From NCBI GenBank assembly GCA_023414355.1, contig JAEZOB010000045.1:1-30298 (forward strand): DNA of 30,298 nt. Direction: 5' to 3'. The notes under the pieces were generated by a model. The model had not been told where the DNA came from. It searched no databases and worked only from the letters and a program-made list of their open reading frames with translations. Positions 24,678 to 30,298 of this stretch are shown piece after piece; position 1 is the stretch's first letter, and the number at the start of each line of letters is the position of its first letter. The position numbers and the translations under genes are program-made. The DNA is from Bacillota bacterium. GTDB lineage: Bacteria; Bacillota; Clostridia; Lachnospirales; Lachnospiraceae.

Positions 24678-25149
24678 TTATATATGGTGAATATATTTGT
24701 AATAATATTTCATCATTATAGGATAAGACTATAATGTTATATAAATCTGGTCCATTATTTTAGTCATCAAGATAATCACTATAAGTACAAATTGTTGTGG
24801 AATTATCAATAACTTAGATAATGACATTCTTATCTCAAATAATTATACTCTAATAACACTGACTTTTCTCATCCGCATAGGAATGACTTATTACACAGAG
24901 CTTTTTATATTAATCGAGAAACAATATGCCGAAAATTTGTTACTATATATCTTAAACTGAAAAGGACAGCTCCCAAAGTATCTACCTTTTTTCTATACTA
25001 TGATTGATATTTACATAGATTATTTGATTCAAATTAAACAGGAATAAGTTTTCTTTAATTGGATTTTAAATAAACAAATAATATTTTTTGAAATTGTAAA
25101 TTCATAAGTGTAGGTAAATTAGCATTCACAGATTAATTTTTACTTATCT

Positions 25150-25165
25150 TGTTTCACGTGAACCT
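25150..25165. promoter_or_regulatory. parS: parS site 1 (degenerate, 14/16)
   Basis: TGTTTCACGTGAACCT matches the ParB-binding palindrome TGTTTCACGTGAAACA at 14 of 16 positions. It is the outermost member of the array. Confidence 0.75.
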
Positions 25166-25293
25166 TTTATTCTACTAATCAAAAACAAAATGACAGTTGT
25201 TGATTCATTACTAATCAAGTAATTGTTTTATGCATAATAACAGATATATTGTAGAATAAGAATTGGTACTCAACGTAAGATAAAGCCATGTTC

Positions 25294-25309
25294 TGTTTCA
25301 CATGAAACA
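25294..25309. promoter_or_regulatory. parS: parS site 2 (15/16)
   Basis: TGTTTCACATGAAACA has one central mismatch to the parS consensus. It lies 144 bp from site 1. Confidence 0.85.
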
Positions 25310-25444
25310 TATCGTATCTATTAAGTGAAAACATTGCATTTAAATATTAACTCACTAAAAAATCAAATAATTGTCAAATACTAATTACCCGGATTAATTC
25401 TTATATTAGAAACAACATTCAATGCAAAACTTATAACTTAATTT

Positions 25445-25460
25445 TGTTTCACGTGAAACA
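25445..25460. promoter_or_regulatory. parS: parS site 3 (perfect)
   Basis: TGTTTCACGTGAAACA, an exact parS palindrome, 151 bp from site 2. It begins a ~146-bp unit that is repeated, diverged, at site 4. Confidence 0.95.
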
Positions 25461-25590
25461 TTAATATCTTGATCAGTAGAATAATATACAAAATTGCTAT
25501 TTAATAAGAAAACATTTATTATCTACTTTGAGATAAGACTAATATAGTTTGCAAGAACTATTAAGAGAAAGTTAAAAGTAACATTATATA

Positions 25591-25606
25591 TGTTTCACGT
25601 GAAACA
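25591..25606. promoter_or_regulatory. parS: parS site 4 (perfect)
   Basis: TGTTTCACGTGAAACA, an exact parS palindrome, 146 bp from site 3. Confidence 0.95.
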
Positions 25607-25734
25607 CTAATATCTTAATCAGTATGACGATAATCTAAAGCGCAATTAGTAAGATAACACTAGTTATCTATTTTGAAATGAGATTTTTGTAGTTTTTAAG
25701 AACGATTAAGAGATAATCAAAAGTAACATAATAT

Positions 25735-25750
25735 TATTTCACGTGAAACA
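25735..25750. promoter_or_regulatory. parS: parS site 5 (15/16)
   Basis: TATTTCACGTGAAACA has one mismatch to the consensus. It lies 144 bp from site 4 and about 200 bp before parA. Confidence 0.88.
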
Positions 25751-25949
25751 TATATGTGGTAATCAATCTATCTGAACTATATTAGTAAACATAAAGCGAG
25801 TTATATATTAATTATTTATATCTCGTTATGCATATATTTAGAAAAGATAGAAAATTGTCTAGATATAATCTGTGAAAGATGTTATAATAATGCTCGTGTA
25901 AGTATTGATTAAATGAGACAAGAATATGCGAAGAAGGGTGGATGCTATT

Positions 25950-26771
25950 ATGGCCAGGATAATTGCAATCGCAAATCAGAAAGGTGGAGTCGGGAAAACA
26001 ACAACTGCAATCAATCTTTCTGCATGTCTAGCTGAAAAGAACAGAAAAGTATTGGCGATTGACATCGATCCACAAGGTAATACTTCAAGTGGCTTAGGAA
26101 TAGATAAAAACTCACTCAAGAACACAATATATCAAATGATTATTGGTGATTGTACTATGGACGAATGCAAAATAAGCACACCAATTAAGAATCTTGATAT
26201 TCTGCCTTCAAGTGTAAATCTTGCCGGTGCTGAGATCGAGCTCATTGGAGTCAAAGATAGAGAGTACATATTAAAGAGGCATATTGAAAAGATAAGAGAT
26301 GAATATGATTTTATCATTATTGATTGTCCTCCGTCATTAAATACCTTAACCGTTAATGCGATGACTACAGCTGATACAGTTATAGTTCCAATTCAATGCG
26401 AATTCTACGCATTGGAGGGACTGACACAGCTGCTTCATACAATCAATCTGGTAAAACAAAGACTTAATCCTAAGCTTGAGATGGAGGGCGTCGTATTTAC
26501 TATGTTTGACGCCAGGACGAATCTATCTCTACAAGTAGTTGAGAATGTTAAGAGTAATCTTAAGCAAAACATATACAAAACGATTATTCCTAGAAACGTA
26601 AGATTAGCAGAAGCACCAAGTCATGGATTACCGATCAATCTTTATGATCCTAAATCAGCAGGAGCAGATGGGTACCGGCAATTGGCTCAAGAAGTAATTG
26701 ATAATGACGAAGCAGAGGCATATGCAAAAAATGAACCCAGTGAATTAAAATATAGAAACAAAAACAAGTAA
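25950..26771 (+). CDS. parA: Chromosome partitioning ATPase ParA (Soj)
   Basis: A 273-residue ParA/MinD-type ATPase. The deviant Walker A is K11-GGVGKTT (signature lysine K11), the switch region DIDPQGN follows, and then IIDCPPSL. It binds DNA non-specifically when ATP-bound and, with ParB-parS, moves or organises origins; in Bacillus, Soj also controls DnaA. The ATG at 25950 (MARIIAIANQKGG) is chosen because it fits the family and has AAGGGTGG upstream; an ATG at 25926 adds eight atypical residues. parB follows after 56 bp. Confidence 0.96.
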   Translation: MARIIAIANQKGGVGKTTTAINLSACLAEKNRKVLAIDIDPQGNTSSGLGIDKNSLKNTIYQMIIGDCTMDECKISTPIKNLDILPSSVNLAGAEIELIGVKDREYILKRHIEKIRDEYDFIIIDCPPSLNTLTVNAMTTADTVIVPIQCEFYALEGLTQLLHTINLVKQRLNPKLEMEGVVFTMFDARTNLSLQVVENVKSNLKQNIYKTIIPRNVRLAEAPSHGLPINLYDPKSAGADGYRQLAQEVIDNDEAEAYAKNEPSELKYRNKNK

Positions 26772-26827
26772 TCATAATAGAATTACAGATTATTCATTCA
26801 TAGATGGTTATAAGAACGGAGGATATT

Positions 26828-27709
26828 ATGGCTGTAAAGAAGGGATTGGGAAAAGGACTTGATATCATGATTCCCGAGAAAATTATTGAGAATACTGAAG
26901 AGAAGCTTGATAATGTTTCACGTGAAACAAAGGTTCACATCAGCGATATTGAACCGAATAAGTCACAACCCAGAAAAAAATTTGATGAAGATGCTTTGCA
27001 AGAGCTTGCAGATTCAATTAAACAGTATGGGGTAATTCAGCCATTGATTCTTCAAAAAAGAGGAAAGATGTATGAGATTATTGCCGGTGAACGACGGTGG
27101 AGAGCGGCCAGAATTGCAGGTTTGAAGGAAGTACCTGCTATCATTAAGGACTATACTTCGCAGGAAATCGTTGAGATAGCATTAATAGAGAATATTCAAA
27201 GAGAAGACCTGAATCCTATTGAGGAAGCTCAAACATATCAGAGATTGATACAGGAGTTTCAACTGAAGCAGGATGAAGTGGCAGAGAGAGTATCAAAAAG
27301 TCGTGTTGCAGTTACAAATTCAATGCGTCTCCTGAAGTTGGATGACAGAGTACAACAAATGATTATTGATGACATGATATCAAGTGGTCATGCTCGTGCA
27401 TTATTATCACTTGAGGATAATGAACGACAATACAATACTGCTTGTAAAGTGTTTGATGAAAAGCTGAGTGTAAGAGAGACGGAAAAGCTGGTAAAGCATC
27501 TACTTACTGAGAAACCGTATAAAGAAGTAGCGGTTACGAAAGAAGATGATTATATTTATCGAGGCCTGGAAGATAAGATCAGAACATTAATCGGAACTAA
27601 GGTATCTATTCATAATAAAAACAATCATAAGGGATCGATAGAAATAGAATATTATTCAAAAGAAGAGCTGGAAAGGATTATTGATTTGTTCGAGGGGATA
27701 AATCAATAA
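26828..27709 (+). CDS. parB: Chromosome partitioning protein ParB (Spo0J)
   Basis: A 293-residue CTP-dependent DNA clamp that loads at parS and spreads. The basic N-terminus (MAVKKGLGKGLD) is the ParA-stimulating peptide. The N-terminal CTPase domain has IQPLILQ and the arginine-rich GERRWRAAR (87-95), then ENIQREDLNPIEEA, and the parS-binding helix-turn-helix around 130-175 (LKQDEVAERVSKSRVAVTNSMRLL). The C-terminal dimerisation region follows. The start has CGGAGG 7 bp upstream. A perfect parS lies inside the gene, encoding NVSRET (29-34). Confidence 0.97.
   Translation: MAVKKGLGKGLDIMIPEKIIENTEEKLDNVSRETKVHISDIEPNKSQPRKKFDEDALQELADSIKQYGVIQPLILQKRGKMYEIIAGERRWRAARIAGLKEVPAIIKDYTSQEIVEIALIENIQREDLNPIEEAQTYQRLIQEFQLKQDEVAERVSKSRVAVTNSMRLLKLDDRVQQMIIDDMISSGHARALLSLEDNERQYNTACKVFDEKLSVRETEKLVKHLLTEKPYKEVAVTKEDDYIYRGLEDKIRTLIGTKVSIHNKNNHKGSIEIEYYSKEELERIIDLFEGINQ
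26914..26929. promoter_or_regulatory. parS: parS site 6 (perfect, inside parB)
   Basis: TGTTTCACGTGAAACA is an exact consensus site spanning parB codons 29-34 (N-V-S-R-E-T). A parS inside parB/spo0J at this position is also known in Bacillus subtilis. Confidence 0.95.
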
Positions 27710-27768
27710 TTGCCGGGGAGCATACATACTCGCAGGATAATCAACCGGCCGTAAAGGGAGGATTATAA

Positions 27769-28281
27769 ATGAACTTTTTAGACATGATTAACGATTACGC
27801 TGGGTACTTTATAGTAGGATTGACAGGGGTTTCTCTTCTGTTAATTGTATTTATTATTATTTTATCTGTTAAGCAAAGAAAATTAACAAATAAGTACAAG
27901 AAATTTATGACAGGAGCGAGCGGTGAGAATTTAGAAAGCCAGATTATCGCAAGATTCGCCGATATCGATCAGCTAAAAACAAGTACTAAGAGTCTTGAGG
28001 AAGAACTCGCTAAAGTGAAGGAAAACTTATTGATCACCTATCAGAAGGTAGGAGTGGTAAAATATGATGCCTTCAGAGAAATGGGTGGAAAACTTAGCTT
28101 TGTACTTGCATTGTTGGATAAGAATAATAATGGTATACTGCTTAATTCTGTTCATAGTAGTAGAGAGGGTTGTTATACTTATTTGAAGGAAATTATCAAA
28201 GGGGAATCTTTCCTGGAATTATCTGAAGATGAAGCGAAGGCATTGAATCAGGCACTGAGCAGCAGTAATTTCATGGAGTAA
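27769..28281 (+). CDS. DUF4446-family membrane-anchored protein
   Basis: A 170-residue protein with one N-terminal membrane helix (about 12-34), a short basic stretch, a coiled-coil linker (about 60-90, EEELAKVKENLL) and a C-terminal domain beginning VGVVKYDAFREMGGKLSFVLALLDKNNNGILLNSVHSREGCY-like in sequence. It matches the DUF4446 family, commonly found directly after parB in clostridia. Its function is unknown; the location suggests a link to chromosome segregation at the membrane. GGGAGG precedes the ATG. Confidence 0.88.
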   Translation: MNFLDMINDYAGYFIVGLTGVSLLLIVFIIILSVKQRKLTNKYKKFMTGASGENLESQIIARFADIDQLKTSTKSLEEELAKVKENLLITYQKVGVVKYDAFREMGGKLSFVLALLDKNNNGILLNSVHSSREGCYTYLKEIIKGESFLELSEDEAKALNQALSSSNFME

Positions 28282-28656
28282 TAGATTAATCTAAAAGGAG
28301 TTTACCTGAATGGACAGGGCAGAGTAAGTTGATTACACTGTTCTATGAATGATAAACGAGGATAATAAGCTTTTACTTCAAGAAAGAAGAAAGAGGTTAG
28401 ACAATTGATTCGATTATAAAGCTAGGATTGTTCAAATAATATAAGAAAGTAAATAAGTATGATATAGGATATTAAACAGAAATTGAAAAGGAATAAATAA
28501 TATATAAATAAAGGCTCTTTGTCAAGTGTTGGGGTGGAATTCTATGAATTCCGCTCCACTACTGGTAGTGTAAAAAATTTTGTGTCTTGGTAATAAATAC
28601 CACTTTCTTGGTGAGAATTAGATATGAATAATTCTACCAGGAAGGTGGTTTTTTAT
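28282..28656. other. Gap between DUF4446 gene and transposase
   Basis: 28282-28512 is AT- and purine-rich sequence with no gene, terminator or promoter that I can support. From 28513 the left end of the insertion element begins: a likely terminal repeat GGCTCTTTGTCAAGTGTTGG, a palindrome GGAATTC-tat-GAATTCC (28536-28552), and the hairpin at 28600-28654. Confidence 0.6.
28600..28654 (+). promoter_or_regulatory. Terminator-like hairpin sequestering the transposase ribosome site
   Basis: CCACTTTCTTGGT plus AGAATTA (28600-28620, one bulged G) pairs with TAATTCT plus ACCAGGAAGGTGG (28629-28648) to form a ~20-bp stem with an 8-nt loop. The 3' arm contains the transposase Shine-Dalgarno AAGGTGG, and T6 follows at 28649-28654 just before the ATG. 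A transcript entering from outside would fold and either terminate or be poorly translated. Confidence 0.75.
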
Positions 28657-29871
28657 ATGGCTATTGCAAAGGAACAATTACGACAGATTATAAAGGAGAA
28701 CGACATTCAGAATGTTGGAGACATCTACAACCTACTCAAGGACAGCTTCAAGGACATGATGCAGGAAATGCTTGAGGCTGAGATGGATGTTTCACTCGGT
28801 TATCCGAAGAATGAAAAGGGTGATTTGCTGATAGAAAACAAAAGAAACGGCTATACACCTAAGACAGTAAAAAGTCAGTACGGGGAGTTTGAAGTCGAGG
28901 TCCCCAGAGACAGAAATGCTGAGTTTGAACCCAAGATAATCCCCAAATATCAAAGGGATATTTCCGGTATCGAAGAAAAAGTAATATCTCTTTATGCCCG
29001 TGGTATGTCAACCCGAGATATTCATGACCAGCTGCAGGACATATACGGAATTGAACTGTCTGCTGAAATGGTAAGTAAAATCACAGATAGAATTATACCT
29101 GACATTAAAGAATGGCAGTCCAGACCGCTTAACCCTATGTATCCCTTCGTATTTATGGATGCAATACACTACAAAATCAAGGAAGATGGCCGTATCATTA
29201 ACCGTGCTGCTTACATTGTACTGGGCGTCACTCTGGATGGAACAAAAGATATACTGAGTATCACGATCGGAGCAAATGAATCCTCAAAGTTCTGGCTGGG
29301 AATGCTCAACGACCTGAAAAACAGAGGGTTAACAGATGTGCTGTTTTTCTGCGTGGACGGGCTTTCCGGCTTCAAAGAAGCAATTAATTCCGTATATCCA
29401 AAAGCCCAGGTACAGAGATGTATCATACACATGCTGCGTAATTCTTTCAAGTATGTATCCTATAAAGATATCAAAAGATTCGCATCTGATTTTAAGTCGG
29501 TATATAGAGCTCCGAATGAAGAACTGGCGTTGGTAGAACTGGAATCTCTGAAGGATAAATGGGGAAAGAAATATCCATATGCAATCAGCAACTGGGAAAG
29601 TAATTGGGATGTAGTCAGCCCCTTCTACCGTTTTAGCGATGATATCCGCAGGATCATGTATACTACCAATATCATAGAGGGGCTGAACCGTCAATTTAGG
29701 AAAGTTACTAAGACCAAGAGTGCTTTCACAAATGATGCATCCCTTGAAAAAATGCTGTACCTGGCATCCATGAATGTAATTAAGAAATGGACACAGCGTT
29801 ACAGGAACTGGGACATGGTATTAAGCCAACTTGGCCTTCTGTTTGATGACCGGTTGACTCAGTACCTGTAA
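28657..29871 (+). CDS. IS256-family (Mutator-type) transposase
   Basis: A 404-residue DDE transposase. Catalytic residues by family alignment are D168 (FMDAIHYK), D234 (CVDGLSGF) and E341 (IIEGLNRQFRK), with the family's C255-x2-H258 between the second D and the E. The N-terminal region (to about 150) is the helical DNA-binding part. The reading frame is intact and of full family length, so the enzyme may be active. The ATG at 28657 has AAGGTGG 9 bp upstream; an ATG at 28624 lies inside the upstream hairpin and is less likely. It sits after DUF4446, breaking the chromosomal order that would continue to the right. Confidence 0.95.
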   Translation: MAIAKEQLRQIIKENDIQNVGDIYNLLKDSFKDMMQEMLEAEMDVSLGYPKNEKGDLLIENKRNGYTPKTVKSQYGEFEVEVPRDRNAEFEPKIIPKYQRDISGIEEKVISLYARGMSTRDIHDQLQDIYGIELSAEMVSKITDRIIPDIKEWQSRPLNPMYPFVFMDAIHYKIKEDGRIINRAAYIVLGVTLDGTKDILSITIGANESSKFWLGMLNDLKNRGLTDVLFFCVDGLSGFKEAINSVYPKAQVQRCIIHMLRNSFKYVSYKDIKRFASDFKSVYRAPNEELALVELESLKDKWGKKYPYAISNWESNWDVVSPFYRFSDDIRRIMYTTNIIEGLNRQFRKVTKTKSAFTNDASLEKMLYLASMNVIKKWTQRYRNWDMVLSQLGLLFDDRLTQYL

Positions 29872-29883
29872 ACAGAAAAAGTA

Positions 29884-29923
29884 ACCGGCGTAAGTTTCAG
29901 ATAATCTGAACCTTTACGCCGGT
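29884..29923. repeat. Long hairpin after the transposase gene
   Basis: ACCGGCGTAA (29884-29893) pairs with TTACGCCGGT (29914-29923), with an inner stem TTCAGA/TCTGAA. There is no T-run on the plus strand, so termination is uncertain; it may protect the mRNA end or block inward transcription from the right. Confidence 0.7.
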
Positions 29924-29954
29924 AAACTATAATTCCGTGGGCACTATAATTATT

Positions 29955-30003
29955 GCCTGGAAACCCATATTTATTCCAGAGGCCGGGTGTGGGCAGCGCC
30001 CAC
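29955..30003. repeat. Two further hairpins downstream of the transposase
   Basis: GCCTGGAA pairs with TTCCAGaGGC (29955-29962 with 29974-29983, one bulge). GTGGGC-agc-GCCCAC (29989-30003) is perfect. A GTGGGCAC at 29938-29945 could alternatively pair with GCGCCCAC. The remainder, 30004-30298, is AT-rich with no gene recognised apart from the proposed right terminal repeat. Confidence 0.6.
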
Positions 30004-30298
30004 TTCTACTTACTGTGCTTAAAATATATAACCGTTGAATAAGATATCCAGTAAATGGATAAACTATTATTAAACATATATTTCGACACGGATTTACATA
30101 TATAATTCTTATCGAAGAGCTGGTATTAATTATTTAATTACAGCTTCGGACACAGAAATATTTACACCCTCCCACTACTTGATTTAGAGCTATTTTAATG
30201 TTTATGGTTCCATAAGTAGTTTTTAGGTGCACTTAATAAGCCTACCTGTTTTCCCTTTATGTTCTAGCGACTTACATGTAATATCCTGTTCCTAAAGC

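Larger units (their letters stand above)
25445..25734. repeat. Diverged tandem repeat of ~145 bp carrying parS
   Basis: Units 25445-25590 and 25591-25734 align along their whole length. Each begins with parS, then has ACTAATATCTTRATCAGTA-like sequence, a TTATCTAYTTTGA block in the middle, AAGARCKATTAAGAGA, and ends AAAAGTAACATWATAT. Fragments of the same flanks recur around site 5. The array therefore seems to have grown by duplication. Confidence 0.8.
24480..25949. other. 1.47-kb AT-rich gene-free region upstream of parA
   Basis: No reading frame of note exists on either strand. The region holds the terminator, the direct-repeat pair and the array of five parS sites at about 146-bp spacing. 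The part 24680-25140 shows only AT-rich sequence without recognisable structure. A TATAAT at 25883-25888 may be the parA -10 box, but no good -35 lies at the right distance. Confidence 0.8.
28513..30191 (+). mobile_element. IS256-family insertion sequence (right boundary uncertain)
   Basis: The element carries one transposase gene. The left terminal repeat is taken as 28513-28537 (GGCTCTTTGTCAAGTG and on). The reverse complement of 30167-30191 (AGCTCTAAATCAAGTAGTGG and on) agrees with it at about 17 of 25 positions. That would make the element about 1.68 kb, long for this family, with roughly 240 bp of non-coding sequence after the last hairpins. No target duplication is visible, so the right end may be decayed or truncated. 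Confidence 0.55.

Noticed and set aside
25445..25734. CRISPR array
   Set aside because: The regularly spaced palindromes are parS sites about 146 bp apart, far beyond CRISPR spacer length, and no cas genes are present.
30180..30198. Third copy of the TGATTTAG repeat seen at 24629
   Set aside because: Only the first eight bases and part of the middle agree, and the ATTCCACTGTCG end is absent; chance is likely in AT-rich DNA.

Overview
The window is the chromosomal replication-origin region of a low-GC Gram-positive anaerobe, most likely a Lachnospiraceae member (a Lachnoclostridium/Anaerocolumna-like relative; the genus cannot be fixed from this sequence alone). The grounds are gene order (rpmH-rnpA-yidD-yidC-jag-mnmE-mnmG-rsmG and parA-parB on one side, dnaA-dnaN-S4-recF-gyrB-gyrA on the other), AT-rich codon use, frequent GGAGG Shine-Dalgarno sites, TTG/GTG starts, a class I iron-sulfur fumarase and a DUF4446 gene after parB.

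Layout. 1-200: a consensus minus-strand promoter with an A/T-rich upstream element and what looks like an rRNA-operon leader running off the left edge. 342-3104: an accessory redox group (double 4Fe-4S protein, membrane-anchored covalent-FMN protein, flavodoxin) and a divergent TetR regulator with three palindromic operators. 3155-4811: tRNA-Ser(GCU) and the two-subunit fumarase, directly behind gyrA. 4816-14250: gyrA, gyrB, recF, S4 protein, dnaN and dnaA, all leftward. 14251-14748: the main DnaA-box cluster and the divergent rpmH promoter; a second DnaA-box cluster lies between dnaA and dnaN. 14749-22578: rightward ribosome, RNase P, membrane-insertase and tRNA-modification genes, then a GNAT protein. 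22733-24479: a soluble DegS-like kinase with a NarL-type regulator. 24480-25949: a gene-free AT-rich stretch with five parS sites at ~146-bp spacing. 25950-28281: parA, parB (with a sixth parS inside) and DUF4446. 28513 onward: an IS256-family element.

Genes on both sides point away from the dnaA/rpmH gap, as expected for co-orientation with forks leaving the origin. DnaA and its boxes start replication, DnaN/RecF/gyrase serve the fork, and ParB loaded on the parS cluster about 11 kb away would mark the origin for segregation.

The least ordinary features are the regularly spaced parS repeats, a branched foldback element between dnaN and the S4 gene, a 20-bp hairpin followed by a T-run that buries the transposase ribosome-binding site, and the TetR operators embedded in both divergent promoters. 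No CRISPR array, phage or defence system was recognised.
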